A stretch of 64,000 nucleotides of DNA from Persicirhabdus sediminis (GTDB lineage Bacteria; Verrucomicrobiota; Verrucomicrobiia; Verrucomicrobiales; Akkermansiaceae), in assembly GCF_016595495.1 (NCBI RefSeq), contig NZ_JAENIM010000041.1:297797-361796 (forward strand). The letters are read 5' to 3'. How positions within the stretch are numbered: the stretch's first letter is position 1; every line of letters begins with the position of its first letter. A program made the translations under genes and the position numbers. Below are positions 28,754 through 38,970 of this stretch, in pieces. The notes beneath the pieces were generated by a model. That model was not told the DNA's origin and did no database searches. It saw only the letters and a program-made list of their open reading frames with translations.

Positions 28754-30267
28754 TGGGTGGAGTGATTCAACAGAAGGCAGCCTCGCGACGAGTCTTGATC
28801 GTTGCGGTGGTTCTAGCGGGTATTGTGATTACTGTTGGTTTTGGTTTGGCTCGGAGGGTCGATCTAGTGAGCACTGATCAAGGTGAACAATGGCTTGAAG
28901 ATGAGCACCGTTATTTGATTGCTCAGATCGACCTATTGGAAATCCAGTGGGAGCAGGCGCTTGAGGAGGCGGCTGACTTTGAGCTTGAAGCGAGTAAACG
29001 CGAGAGAGGTGAGGCGGCTAGAGAGGTGCTCGGTCTCAGGCAGGTGAGTTATTTTGGAAAAAGGGGGGAAGCTCACGAGTTGGTTGAGTTTCCGCTACAA
29101 GGCCCCGCACCTTTGGAGCCGTCGTTGTTGTCTGGTGAGTTGGTTTTAACAAACGAAGAAGTGTTTTCTTCACATAACCCTATCTGGATAGATGACGCTG
29201 GACGTCCCTTGATGTATCGAAAGGCGGATGCTCACGGCTCTGCTGTGGTTTTTATTTTGAATAAAAAGATCGCACGGGGTGTTGTGTTAGGAGAGTTGAA
29301 GTCCTTGATGAGAACCGTGCCGCGGGTGGTACCTGCTGGTGGTTTACTGGAGTTTTCTGGTGATTCAGGGAAGGTGTGGTTGTCGAGAGGTGATGCTGAT
29401 TGCAAGTCTCGCCCAGCTGATGAGACCTTGCGTCATTACTCTCGTTTTGGCGAATGGCCGATTCGCTATTGGCGGCCACGTAAGGAGGTCGTTAGCTATG
29501 AAGCCAGCGTGCTAGGAGGCATGAGTTTGGTCGCGTTATTGATTCTAGTTGGCGGCTACTGGGCCGACCGAGAGCAGGCACGAGCACTGAAGCTAGCCGC
29601 TCAGCGGGTGAGCTTTGTTAATTCGGTCTCACATGAGTTCCGAACGCCATTGACCAATATCTTGCTCACGACTGAGCTGGCTCAAGAGGATAGTCGTGAG
29701 CCAAAGGCAGAGCGTCGACTGGCCTTAATTTTGGATGAGGGGCGCCGACTATCACGGATGGTTGATAATGTGCTGAGCTATGCGCGAGCGGAGCGGGGGA
29801 AGCTGCAGCTAGGGCAAGTCCGAGAAGTAAAGTTGGCGGAATTTTTGGAGAGTTGCTTGCAGCAATTTGAGATATTGTTTGCTCGCAAAGGGATCACCTG
29901 TGAGTTGGATGTTTCAGGCGACGAGCGAGTTGAAATTGAGGTCGATTTTCTTTCCCAGATTGTACTGAATCTTCTTTCAAACATTGAGAAGTACGCTGGG
30001 GATGGAGCCGTCGCAAAAGTAGAGGCGGTGGCAGGGAAAACCCTCCGAATTACAGTTTCGGATAATGGAGTTGGAATTCCAGCTGAATTAAAATTCCGCA
30101 TTTTCGATGCCTTTGAGCGCGGAGGAGATTCTGTGACATCGACCTCATCGGGTACAGGCTTAGGCTTAGCGATCAGTAGAGAGCTCGCAAGATCGATGGG
30201 CGGAGATTTGCAGCTGAAGAATTCAACAAATGGTGCTGTCTTCCTCTTGGAGATCCCCTTATTTTAA
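28753..30267 (+). CDS. Membrane sensor histidine kinase
   Basis: The 504-aa protein has one membrane helix at about 15-33 (VLIVAVVLAGIVITVGFGL), a ~220-residue periplasmic sensor region of no known type, and a second helix at about 253-270 (GMSLVALLILVGGYW). The HisKA domain carries SVSHEFRTPLTN (phospho-acceptor His294). The HATPase domain has N-box LNLLSNIEKY, G1 DNGVGIP, and G2 GTGLGLAISRELARSMGG. It should autophosphorylate and pass phosphate to the response regulator encoded 11 bp downstream. The preceding secreted protein overlaps its start, so the three genes form one operon. Confidence 0.93.
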   Translation: MGGVIQQKAASRRVLIVAVVLAGIVITVGFGLARRVDLVSTDQGEQWLEDEHRYLIAQIDLLEIQWEQALEEAADFELEASKRERGEAAREVLGLRQVSYFGKRGEAHELVEFPLQGPAPLEPSLLSGELVLTNEEVFSSHNPIWIDDAGRPLMYRKADAHGSAVVFILNKKIARGVVLGELKSLMRTVPRVVPAGGLLEFSGDSGKVWLSRGDADCKSRPADETLRHYSRFGEWPIRYWRPRKEVVSYEASVLGGMSLVALLILVGGYWADREQARALKLAAQRVSFVNSVSHEFRTPLTNILLTTELAQEDSREPKAERRLALILDEGRRLSRMVDNVLSYARAERGKLQLGQVREVKLAEFLESCLQQFEILFARKGITCELDVSGDERVEIEVDFLSQIVLNLLSNIEKYAGDGAVAKVEAVAGKTLRITVSDNGVGIPAELKFRIFDAFERGGDSVTSTSSGTGLGLAISRELARSMGGDLQLKNSTNGAVFLLEIPLF

Positions 30268-30278
30268 AACAAATATTG

Positions 30279-30947
30279 ATGATGAGAATATTGTTAGCCG
30301 AAGATGACCCTGTGACGCGTGAGAATGTCAGTGAAATCATGAGCAGTGAAGGCTATGAGGTCTTAGCTGCTGAGAATGGCGCAGAGGCTGTTGAACTCTG
30401 GAATAGTAACGCGGTGGACTTGGTCTTGTTGGACATCATGATGCCCAACAAATCTGGCTACGACGTGTGTCGCCACATCCGTAAAACGGATCCGGCAGTG
30501 TCCGTGATGTTTGTGTCTGCAAAAACCGAGGAGCTTGATGTGGTGTTGGGTCTTGAACTAGGGGCTGATGATTTTCTCCGCAAGCCATTTGGCAAACATG
30601 AGCTGTTGGCTAGGGTGCGCGCATTGTTACGTCGTGGCTCGTCAGAATCAGAATCGCTGAAGTTCCATTTCGCGGGCTGGACGGTCTGGGTGAAAGAACT
30701 GCGAGCTAGGCGAGGTGAGGTTGAAATCGATTTAACCCCTAGGGAGGTTAGAATTTTGGATTTGCTACTAAAGCGTGCCGGCGAGGTAATCAGTCGTGAT
30801 GAACTACTTAATCAATGCTGGGGGATGGATTATTTTCCTGAATCAAGAACGCTTGACCAGCACATTTCCAACTTACGTAAAAAGGTCGGCATCGAAACGA
30901 TTGAGACGGTAAGAGGTGCTGGTTATCGTATTTTAGGCTCTCGGTAG
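30279..30947 (+). CDS. OmpR/PhoB-family response regulator
   Basis: This is a 222-aa two-domain regulator. The receiver domain has MMRILLAEDD, the phosphorylated Asp52 in LVLLDIMMPNKSGYD, and the conserved Lys in LRKPFGKHELL. The C-terminal winged helix contains IDLTPREVRILDLLL and RTLDQHISNLRKKVG, which binds DNA. I used ATG 30279; the TTG three bases upstream and ATG 30282 are equally possible. It is cognate to the histidine kinase immediately upstream. Confidence 0.94.
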   Translation: MMRILLAEDDPVTRENVSEIMSSEGYEVLAAENGAEAVELWNSNAVDLVLLDIMMPNKSGYDVCRHIRKTDPAVSVMFVSAKTEELDVVLGLELGADDFLRKPFGKHELLARVRALLRRGSSESESLKFHFAGWTVWVKELRARRGEVEIDLTPREVRILDLLLKRAGEVISRDELLNQCWGMDYFPESRTLDQHISNLRKKVGIETIETVRGAGYRILGSR

Positions 30948-30970
30948 CTAGGCGGTATTTGTATAAAAAC

Positions 30971-31013
30971 AAAGGAGGCTCAGAGGAGATTGCTCTGTGC
31001 TTCTTTAATTTTT
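30971..31013 (+). terminator. Imperfect hairpin and T-tract after the two-component operon
   Basis: AAAGGAGGCTCAGAG pairs imperfectly with CTCTGTGCTTCTTT and is followed by AATTTTT. It is a probable terminator of the three-gene operon. Confidence 0.4.
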
Positions 31014-31043
31014 AAGCACGAGCTGTCCAGCTGTCCTGTTAGC

Positions 31044-31325
31044 TCACTGGTAGTTCCAGCCGCAATTCGAGCACTTCGACTGTTCAGCCTTCATCACGGT
31101 GCCACAGGATAGGCAATCAGTATCAGCTCCTGAGCCATCACCCTCGTTGAGGAACCATTCGATTCGCCCACAGGCCAGACATTGATAGGTGTCAGCTGAG
31201 CGATTCAGCCAGTCGACGCCCATGAAGCTCGCCATCGCGGTATTCAGTTGGGCGGAGCTTTTCGTGAATTCTAAACTCTGACAGTGAGGGCAGGTAAGTT
31301 GTTTTCCCGCGATGGTAAAATTCAT
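31044..31325 (-). CDS. Small double zinc-ribbon protein
   Basis: The 93-aa protein has four CxxC knuckles: CPHC (about 12-15) with CLAC (about 50-53), and CLSC (about 73-76) with CSNC (about 85-88). They can form two zinc ribbons. The first half (TCPHCQSLEFTKSSAQLNTA, then FMGVDWL) resembles small nucleic-acid-binding-type zinc-ribbon proteins of unknown function. It stands alone, convergent with the response regulator gene. The role is unknown; nucleic acid or protein binding is plausible. Confidence 0.8.
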   Translation of the reverse strand: MNFTIAGKQLTCPHCQSLEFTKSSAQLNTAMASFMGVDWLNRSADTYQCLACGRIEWFLNEGDGSGADTDCLSCGTVMKAEQSKCSNCGWNYQ

Positions 31326-31538
31326 AAAGTGATAATCTAACTAACAATCTAGGCATGCAAGCGCATTTATGAGTATAAAATGACTGACTTTTATTTTCTA
31401 TTTGTGTTGTCAGTACTAGCTAGAGCTTCTTCAGCAAATCACATTTCAACTACTATAGCTTACTAGATTTCGCAAAATTGTTATTAGTTTTAGCTATGAG
31501 CTGATAAGTAAACCTTACGCCTGTTAGTTGTGCGCTGT

Positions 31539-32105
31539 TTAGCGACGGCTATATGTTGTGATGCGGAGTGGACCTATACGCATGAGGGTTTGTTTCTTTG
31601 TGAGGTTCGATAAGATAGAGCCTATATTCGTGTACCACAGGAGGAGAATAAATAGAGAGCCAACACCAGAAAATACTAGGCCGAAGCACAGTACGGACCA
31701 AGTAGACTGTTGAACACCTGGCTCTAAGATCGCGTCATCGGCGTTGTCTGGATCGTAGTACACTGCCACAGTCATACCGTATGGGTAGCGGCTGAGATTT
31801 TTACGTGCATCAGTTAGATCACTGCCGCTCACACTTACGAAGCTCACCGCATCACAAGATCTACGCACGCCATCAACACTATACTCATAGACAATATTGG
31901 CGCTGTACATCGTAGTCTTCTGACCAGTTTCACTATCATAACTGTCATCTCGACTCAGTTCGGATGTGATGATAGTTCCTTGCGTACTTGGCCAAGATTC
32001 ACTATCTTTAGCTTTCAGCAATGTCCATAGTCCGAGAATCATAATCATAATTCCCGTTACTAAAAATACAGAACAGAAGGCTATAGAATATTTTTTTGCG
32101 CTCAT
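31539..32105 (-). CDS. DUF3592 membrane protein
   Basis: The 188-aa protein has two membrane helices (VFLVTGIMIMILGLWTLL near the start, CFGLVFSGVGSLFILLLW near residue 145). They flank a ~90-residue extracytoplasmic domain with SWPSTQGTIITSEL, ANIVYEYSVDG and VAVYYDPDNADDAILEPG. That pattern is typical of DUF3592, whose members have no established function. It is monocistronic. Confidence 0.85.
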   Translation of the reverse strand: MSAKKYSIAFCSVFLVTGIMIMILGLWTLLKAKDSESWPSTQGTIITSELSRDDSYDSETGQKTTMYSANIVYEYSVDGVRRSCDAVSFVSVSGSDLTDARKNLSRYPYGMTVAVYYDPDNADDAILEPGVQQSTWSVLCFGLVFSGVGSLFILLLWYTNIGSILSNLTKKQTLMRIGPLRITTYSRR

Positions 32106-32768
32106 TTGGTGAATTAAATATTATGTCTAGCTGTAAATGTTAGTTTTTTCTGTTTGATTAGACTTAACTCATCTGCTGTGATTTTAGTCGGGCCAAGCAA
32201 TCATAGTTAGGGGTGATGTAACTGAGATGCTCTTTACATATTATGATCTATCACTATTTATGGATTGACATGTAGTTGTTATGTTAGGATGGCTACCATG
32301 CCCTAAAGTGAGAGAAGTGCGGCGGCTGACTAAGATAATTAGTCTGTGAATTTGTGTAACCAGTCAACGAAATAGATGTCAAATGTAGCAGTGGTCACTA
32401 GCTGCACTTTCACATGTTAAATGATGATATGCGCTTTATTGTTTATAGTTAAGTAAGTGACTCGAAGAGATAGTTTTTCTAACATTTGAGGTAGATAGCA
32501 GCTAGCTGATAGCTATACCCTAGTCTGAATAGATTCATATCAGCTTGAACTGCAAGCGAAACGCCCTAACGCTTGCAGCATCAAGAGCAATACAATGATA
32601 CTCCTAGTCTGGCGCAGAGGTCCACCAGAACAAAGCCTGATAGATTGAGCCTAGGATGGCAATAAATGTAGCTAACCAAAGGCTGAGCTGAAACACAAAT
32701 TTCAGCCAGCACTGACGGCCCCAGTATCAAGTTACTAGAAGAAAACCAAGGATCCCATTAACATTTGG
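32106..32768. other. AT-rich intergenic region with a possible degraded coding remnant
   Basis: Most of this ~660-bp stretch shows no ORF or RNA gene. On the minus strand at 32604-32727 a short open frame without a start codon reads WGRQCWLKFVFQLSLWLATF and continues to WWTSAPD before a TAG. It resembles the end of a small membrane protein. It may be the decayed tail of a gene that once followed the beta-helix protein, but chance cannot be excluded. Confidence 0.3.
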
Positions 32769-35700
32769 TTATTCAGCAGGCGACAGTGTGGAGCGTCGAT
32801 AGAAGCATCTCCCATTAGAAGAGGTGTCTTCTAGCAAGATAACTTTTACCGCCTTTTGATTTCCAATATTTTCGGAGCTCACTACGTCATAATCCACCCC
32901 CTCAACCATCTCCGTCCAAGTCTGCAAATCTGTTGATTTCTGCAGAATCGTTTGTGCATCAGTCGCCAAATCACCATCAAGCACATGGTATTCTATTTCA
33001 TTTGAATCAATTTTAAGCGCTTGAGCATAAGTTGAGTAGATTGCGACTGGGTCAATACCGAGAAGGTAATCAGCATAATTAGACTGGCCATTACCATTAT
33101 CATCTTCGTCGGCTATCAGATTTGGATATACGAGTGAGAAACTCGACTTAACGCCCCCCTCATAGGCGCCTATATCAATCACGCTATCAAAACGATTATT
33201 CCCGATCAGATCTACATTCGTATCGTTCAAGCTATGCCCAGCAACATTGTCACCTTGATCTATAGCCGGAGATCCAGCTAACAGCCTGTAGTCACCCCAC
33301 AAACTTGGCTCTGTTGGGTACTCAATAGATCTCACAAACATCGGATTAGCGGCGACCGAATCTAATAACTCTAAATAACCTAAAGAGTAGCCATAGCCCG
33401 AACTGTTCGTATACACACAATTAGTTAGAATGCTTTCATAGTCCTCGGTCCCATCAATGTGGAAGTCATAGGGGCCATAGTAATTGGCAAAATTATGAGC
33501 CAAGATACTGTTAGCTACGCTCATGTTATTGAATAATTTGTATATGGCTCCTCCAAAATAACCACAGCTATTACCCGCCAGAGTACAATTTACCAAATTA
33601 GCTTTTTCTCCTCTCTCAATAAATAGTGCTCCGCCATATTCTAGCGAGTGGTTTCCTGACAATAAACAATTAACCAAAGTAAGCCTAGAGTATGATGAGG
33701 AAATTGCCCCTCCAGTATATGCAGAATTCCCCTGAAATGAAGAATTGGTGAATACTAGGTTTGCCTTATTAGATAAAACAGCGCCACCAAACTTCTCTAT
33801 TCGGTTTACTCCATTAGCATGCCCTGATTGTAAATGGACCCCATCGACAATGACATCTTCGGATAAGTCTAGTCCCTGCATGATATGATAGGTATTTTCC
33901 TCTCGACCTGTAGTCCCAACATCGTCGTCCAAGAGGTCACCTGATAGAATTGATGAGTAAGTAGATAGATCTCGTGCAGAAAAAGAGCCATCTCCACCTC
34001 CAGTAGGAAAACCTCCATATATCGATATCCCTGATACTAACTTATAGCTTGCGGAGCGAGCATCAACCTGTCTCGTTCTGACACTAGGCCGGTAGGTGCC
34101 CTCAGCTAGCCAGATTTCGTCTCCTGAACGCGCCAGATCAATCGCATATTGTAGATATGGGGTGGCCGACGCCCATGAATCATACGGGTACCCAGTTGAG
34201 GTAGCATTTACATCCACATAGATAATACGAGTTTGATAAAATGGTACGGAGAGCTCAATTGGATTCAGTCCAGCATCGATAGGCGTTCCAGCTATGTCTA
34301 TAATGTCAGCGTCATCTGAGATCGATATAGACATCTTGCCAATACCTGAGATTCCGCTAATCACGGCTTCGTATAGGGCTCCTTCGCCAGATATTGCCAC
34401 TGATTGATAACTCAATTCAGCTCCAGTTTTGATAGACAGGTCATGAGCTGAATCAAACTGACTAATTTCATCCTCAAAGGTGAACTGGACGGTCAACTCA
34501 TCGGCATTTGCGATACTGCCTTCAGCCAACTCAATGGAGCGAATTGTAGGGCCTATATATTCATGTGCTCCTAGGTCTAATGTACCAGGGTTATTGACTA
34601 CATGAGTTGCATCATATTCTCTACCGGCTATTTGGAGTTCTGGCGCATGAGCGTAGTCTGTATATGAAGTCATCAACGCGCGGTCAATGGCTGCGGAGTC
34701 GCTAGCTAACTTAAGGTTGCCTGCAAGTGAAGGCACTGAATCTAGTTCGATGGCAGCGATAAAACCTGGATCGGTGTCCAGATTTCCCCCCTTGTCTTCA
34801 CCTAAGCTTAGATTCCAGGAAGTCGATCCGCCAGAGTAAGCAACAATAGAATCGGAAAACGAAGTTGTAGAATTAACATTCAGGCAGCATAATGTTGGAT
34901 GAGTATCAATAATTTCGCTTTCATTATTCCAAAGAACCGAATTTAAAATCTCACAATCTGAACTGTTATTATCGATCATTGACCTTCTAACACTATTGCC
35001 GGAGAAGGTACAATTAACCACCTTGCTGGAAGCTTCTGAATGGAGAATGAAACTAGATGAATAATCATTTCCAGAAAACTCACAATTAATCATCTCTGCA
35101 GAACTATCATAGATTAAGATCGCCCCCAAGGAGCTCGTTCCACGGTTTCCTCTGAAGTTCGAGTTATATATTTGGCAAGTACCACCACTCGCATATACCA
35201 GTGCCATGTTTCCACTTTCCGTGTAAGAAACATCTTGATAGGGGATAACTGACTTCGCTGCATTCGACAAAAAATCACACCTATCTATCATTAAATCGGA
35301 ATCCACAGATCTTATTACAGAGCTAATTCCCTTTAAGCCATAGTTTTCAGCCATTATACAATTACTGATTTTTAACTCCGATCCGATGACATGGATAATA
35401 GGACTACCAATTGCGTCTTTAAATTGAATTCCATCTAACTGCGTAGACGATGTATTGCCGAAACTTGTTAATAAGGTGCTTATATTATCGTCAACATGAG
35501 CCAACGCCTCCTCATTATTCTGTGGGTAATAATTAACTCCAATAACATCATTTTGTTCAAGATCACCCGAGATAACGGATGGATAAAGAACTGGATCACG
35601 AAGCGCTGCATCATCTGAAGCATTTTTCGGATAACCACCAAAAATCTTCACCCCTGATTTCATCTCAAATGGTTTTGCATCATATCCACCTGCTTCATCA

Positions 35701-37538
35701 AAAGCGATAGGTAAGTAAATACCCTCAGCAACATGAATTTCATCTCCAGCCCGCGCTATCTCTATAGCCTGATGTAAAGACTGAGTTGCTGTCTGCCAGC
35801 TAGAATAGGGCGCTTCAGGATCGTGAGCATGTGCACTCACCTTAATCACCTTAGGTACAAAAATGTCAGACGTGAAAATTGGCTCAGCAAGCAGGTGCTC
35901 CATTGATCTTCCCCATGAATCAACTATATCTAATGGAGTCGCAAATTTCAGAACAATTGATCCATCTATATCTCCCGGACTCACTGCAAAAGAAATTCTA
36001 TAGCGACCATTCTCTTCATCTAAAGTTATGGGGCTAACAATGGAACCGTCATTAAGCTCTAGCGAAAGGTCAGACTCACTATCAAAGCCCTGTATTTCAT
36101 CAGAAAACGTAAGCTCCAGAACATAACTTTGCAAATCATCTGATAGAACTCTAGTCAGCGAATTGATTTCAGTTAATCTCACCGGAGTATTTTGATACTC
36201 ATAAGCGCCTCGGTCTAGGTAATCGATATTACTTCCAGAGTCATCTACACCTGTATTACTGACCTCCAACACGTCAGAAAGACGTAAATCACCACGCACA
36301 TCATTCGGCTGGTTCGAATTTGTTATAAACTCAGAATAGTCTGCAGAATCGACCGCCGGAGACTGCTGCTGCAAACTCAAATTTGAATGCAGAAAACGAT
36401 GTGTACTATCTGTGATTGGAGCCACAAACATGGGATCAACATCCACATTTCCCCCAATATCAATGCCAAGCGTAGATTCCCATGCGCCACTACCTCCGGA
36501 ATTTTCTACAATGCAATTCCTGTATGAGGCAGATGAAGAAGTCGCACCGTATTCAAGGAATTCAATAGAACCATTTGACCAAAATATGCTATTTGAGAAA
36601 ATCACGTCTCCACTTGTATCAAGCTCCAGTACCGGACGATCTGGAGACTTATAGCCATTACCGCTTACAGTGACGTTTGTAGCAGTTAGATTAGCTTCGC
36701 CGGCTAGCAAAATCGCACTACTATTTCCTGCTAACACACTGTTTACCATTGTGGCTGCTGTGTCATAAGCGCGGAATGCCCGGCCATCATTATCGGAGCA
36801 TATTGTTGATGAGATAGAAACTTCTCCACCTGTGCAATAGATAGAGGCGCCGTTATTTTCACTGAAATTATTGCTAATATTACTATTTTCGATCTGCAAG
36901 ATAGAATCAACAGCATAAATAGCTGAACCATAAATGGCACCGTTCCCCTCAAGAGTACAATTATGCAGACTCAAGTTAGATCCGCTGACGTAAACAGGTC
37001 CCGCACTTGGGCTTATCAGATAATACAATGGGTTAGCTGGGTTATAATCCGCGTAGGAATTACTAAAAAAGATACCATCTAACACACTTGGTGATTGCCC
37101 ATCAATGAAAGCTATCAGAGAATACGTATTCTCTTCTTTTCCAGTATAGTCAGTATCATTTTGAGCTAAATCTCCAGAAATTAAAGTTTTGTACAACTTT
37201 GGAGAGCGAGCATCAGCGGTTCCATCACCACCACCTTGTGGAAAACCACCCAAAATGGTAATTCCCTCAGGCAGCATAAAAACAACCGATCTAGGGTCAG
37301 GATAATGATTATCGCGAGGTAGTTCACTCGGCAAATAGATCCCCTCAGCGACCCAAATTTCATCTCCAGCAGAACTATCATCTAATGCGTCCTGAAGATC
37401 TTTATAGGCTTCCTGCCAGCTCGTACCATCAACTCCAGCAGCCACTGAAGCGTCAACATAGATCGTCTTAGCCTGGCTAGCGCCTAAAGCTACAAATAAG
37501 AAGGAAATAATAATGTAAGGCAGATAGCTAGGTTTCAT
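32769..37538 (-). CDS. Giant secreted parallel beta-helix protein with three repeated modules (choice-of-anchor Q type)
   Basis: The 1589-aa product has a signal peptide (YIIISFLFVALGASQAK) and three successive modules starting near residues 25, 563 and 1100. Each opens with a YVDxxA/SW...A...LQxAxDxAxxGDEIWVAEGIYLPS motif, then ILGGFPxGGGDGTxxARD, a beta-helix ladder of NCxxxGN and SxFxGN turns, and LxxxSPAIDxG/GAYEY closing motifs. Modules 1 and 2 are each followed by an Ig-like strand-rich linker (LELTFSDEIQGFDS, VQFTFEDEISQFDS). The C-terminus (KSTDLQTWTEMVEG, CFYRRSTL) is a type often seen on Verrucomicrobiota exoproteins. Likely a cell-surface adhesin or polysaccharide-binding protein. 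No catalytic motif is seen. Internal triplication is clear from sequence; function is inferred. Confidence 0.85.
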   Translation of the reverse strand: MKPSYLPYIIISFLFVALGASQAKTIYVDASVAAGVDGTSWQEAYKDLQDALDDSSAGDEIWVAEGIYLPSELPRDNHYPDPRSVVFMLPEGITILGGFPQGGGDGTADARSPKLYKTLISGDLAQNDTDYTGKEENTYSLIAFIDGQSPSVLDGIFFSNSYADYNPANPLYYLISPSAGPVYVSGSNLSLHNCTLEGNGAIYGSAIYAVDSILQIENSNISNNFSENNGASIYCTGGEVSISSTICSDNDGRAFRAYDTAATMVNSVLAGNSSAILLAGEANLTATNVTVSGNGYKSPDRPVLELDTSGDVIFSNSIFWSNGSIEFLEYGATSSSASYRNCIVENSGGSGAWESTLGIDIGGNVDVDPMFVAPITDSTHRFLHSNLSLQQQSPAVDSADYSEFITNSNQPNDVRGDLRLSDVLEVSNTGVDDSGSNIDYLDRGAYEYQNTPVRLTEINSLTRVLSDDLQSYVLELTFSDEIQGFDSESDLSLELNDGSIVSPITLDEENGRYRISFAVSPGDIDGSIVLKFATPLDIVDSWGRSMEHLLAEPIFTSDIFVPKVIKVSAHAHDPEAPYSSWQTATQSLHQAIEIARAGDEIHVAEGIYLPIAFDEAGGYDAKPFEMKSGVKIFGGYPKNASDDAALRDPVLYPSVISGDLEQNDVIGVNYYPQNNEEALAHVDDNISTLLTSFGNTSSTQLDGIQFKDAIGSPIIHVIGSELKISNCIMAENYGLKGISSVIRSVDSDLMIDRCDFLSNAAKSVIPYQDVSYTESGNMALVYASGGTCQIYNSNFRGNRGTSSLGAILIYDSSAEMINCEFSGNDYSSSFILHSEASSKVVNCTFSGNSVRRSMIDNNSSDCEILNSVLWNNESEIIDTHPTLCCLNVNSTTSFSDSIVAYSGGSTSWNLSLGEDKGGNLDTDPGFIAAIELDSVPSLAGNLKLASDSAAIDRALMTSYTDYAHAPELQIAGREYDATHVVNNPGTLDLGAHEYIGPTIRSIELAEGSIANADELTVQFTFEDEISQFDSAHDLSIKTGAELSYQSVAISGEGALYEAVISGISGIGKMSISISDDADIIDIAGTPIDAGLNPIELSVPFYQTRIIYVDVNATSTGYPYDSWASATPYLQYAIDLARSGDEIWLAEGTYRPSVRTRQVDARSASYKLVSGISIYGGFPTGGGDGSFSARDLSTYSSILSGDLLDDDVGTTGREENTYHIMQGLDLSEDVIVDGVHLQSGHANGVNRIEKFGGAVLSNKANLVFTNSSFQGNSAYTGGAISSSYSRLTLVNCLLSGNHSLEYGGALFIERGEKANLVNCTLAGNSCGYFGGAIYKLFNNMSVANSILAHNFANYYGPYDFHIDGTEDYESILTNCVYTNSSGYGYSLGYLELLDSVAANPMFVRSIEYPTEPSLWGDYRLLAGSPAIDQGDNVAGHSLNDTNVDLIGNNRFDSVIDIGAYEGGVKSSFSLVYPNLIADEDDNGNGQSNYADYLLGIDPVAIYSTYAQALKIDSNEIEYHVLDGDLATDAQTILQKSTDLQTWTEMVEGVDYDVVSSENIGNQKAVKVILLEDTSSNGRCFYRRSTLSPAE

Positions 37539-38220
37539 ATTTAAACGTTGATTTCTGGCAGAGACAACCCAGTACAGATGTTTAACTTTTCTGGCAAGTT
37601 AGAAATTAACTAGTTTCCTAAGCAGATCATTGATTTCGTTACCATTGCTTATGCATGATAGATAGTTTTAACGCTACACGACAAAGAGTGCGCTTTGTCA
37701 TAGCCCAAGCTATGTCGCGAATGACTCAGGATATTAGTTGAGCTGAGTCAGCTGAAATTTTTCTAGCTGGATTTCTCTAGTCCTATCTGGTCGGCGATTT
37801 TCTCGCTAACTACTCTGTTCCTGACGATCTGCATCGCATTGCAATATCTGGCTGACGATGGATCAGCTAGTGATGATGTTACCGCGGTCGACTGGCTTTC
37901 TTACCGCCTAAGATGTCACTGATTTTATGATTTTGACCAATTTTCAGCTAAGATAAGTCAATGAAGTTAAGTCAATGGGGGCTTATTTTTATCATAAATT
38001 TTGCACGAGCTAATACGCTGAAAGTCAGATGTCTAGGGGGGGGATTGATACGAGGCTAACGATTGTGTTTGTTGAATTGAAAATACGTTTAACTGTTATG
38101 TTTGTGATGATGTGTATTACATATTTAACCTGAGGTTAAGTTTATGTGCCACAATCCTAGTGTGACAGACACTTAGAGAGTTATGGGCATAGGACTTACC
38201 ATAATGAAAAACCCAATAAT
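37539..38220. other. Divergent intergenic region
   Basis: About 680 bp lie between the beta-helix gene (minus) and the PEP-CTERM gene (plus). There is a short repeat, AAGTTAAGTCAATG, around 37965, and a run of G at 38036. I see no ORF or RNA gene; promoters for both genes must lie here. Confidence 0.4.
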
Positions 38221-38919
38221 ATGAGAATTAGACAAACTATTCTATGCTCTGCATTCATTTGCACTGCCCCGCTATTGCAGGCCGCTACAGTTACATTTGA
38301 TAGTGATTTATTTTTGGCTCAGTTAGCTGCCGACGACAGAGCCGATTTCGCCAGCTATTCGTTCACACAAACTACAGCAGACGCCACCTTCGAGCTCACC
38401 GCCACCGCTCTAGATTCAGTGGAAAGCAACGCCTATGTCGGCAGGATGAATGGCGGTGCGCTATCTGTCTCGACAGAATTAGGGCTAAACGATGGACGCA
38501 TTCGAGTGAACCAAGGATTCCTGATAGAGATCGCCATCACAGATGGCGCAGAAAATATCGAATCCATCAGCTTCGCGTCAGCTGGATTGTTATGGACCTC
38601 TAGCTCGTCCGACGTCAGAGCCTATAGCTTTACGGATCACAACGCTGAAAGTTCAGGGACCTTAACGGGGCCCTATACGGGAAACCTAGTCACTGCTGCG
38701 ATGCTCACCTCTGTCAATGCTAGTATTGACTTAACATCCACCACATCTGATTTAGCTAGCTGGAGTCTAACCATTGATAACGAGAACACTAGTGTGTCTG
38801 CGCTGGATTCGGTGAATTTCGAATACACGTTAGCTGCACCCATCCCAGAACCCTCTACTGCAGGCCTCGCTGCTCTAGCGTTGATTGGTGGGGTATCACT
38901 GAGAAGAAGGAAAATGTAA
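38221..38919 (+). CDS. PEP-CTERM sorting-domain protein
   Basis: The 232-aa protein has a Sec signal peptide (QTILCSAFICTAPLLQAA), a beta-rich middle with many Thr/Ser/Asp, and a C-terminal tripartite anchor: PIPEPS, a hydrophobic helix (TAGLAALALIGGVSL) and RRRKM. PEP-CTERM proteins are exported, processed by an exosortase (EpsH/XrtA type) and linked to extracellular polymer in biofilm-forming Gram-negatives. No exosortase gene is in the window. It is followed by a terminator. Confidence 0.92.
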   Translation: MRIRQTILCSAFICTAPLLQAATVTFDSDLFLAQLAADDRADFASYSFTQTTADATFELTATALDSVESNAYVGRMNGGALSVSTELGLNDGRIRVNQGFLIEIAITDGAENIESISFASAGLLWTSSSSDVRAYSFTDHNAESSGTLTGPYTGNLVTAAMLTSVNASIDLTSTTSDLASWSLTIDNENTSVSALDSVNFEYTLAAPIPEPSTAGLAALALIGGVSLRRRKM

Positions 38920-38945
38920 CTGTCTAACTTTCATTGTTACTAGCA

Positions 38946-38970
38946 AAGGCTGCCCAAAGGGCAGCTTTTA
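38946..38970 (+). terminator. Intrinsic terminator of the PEP-CTERM gene
   Basis: GCTGCCC-AAA-GGGCAGC is followed by TTTTATT, 30 bp after the stop codon. Confidence 0.8.
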
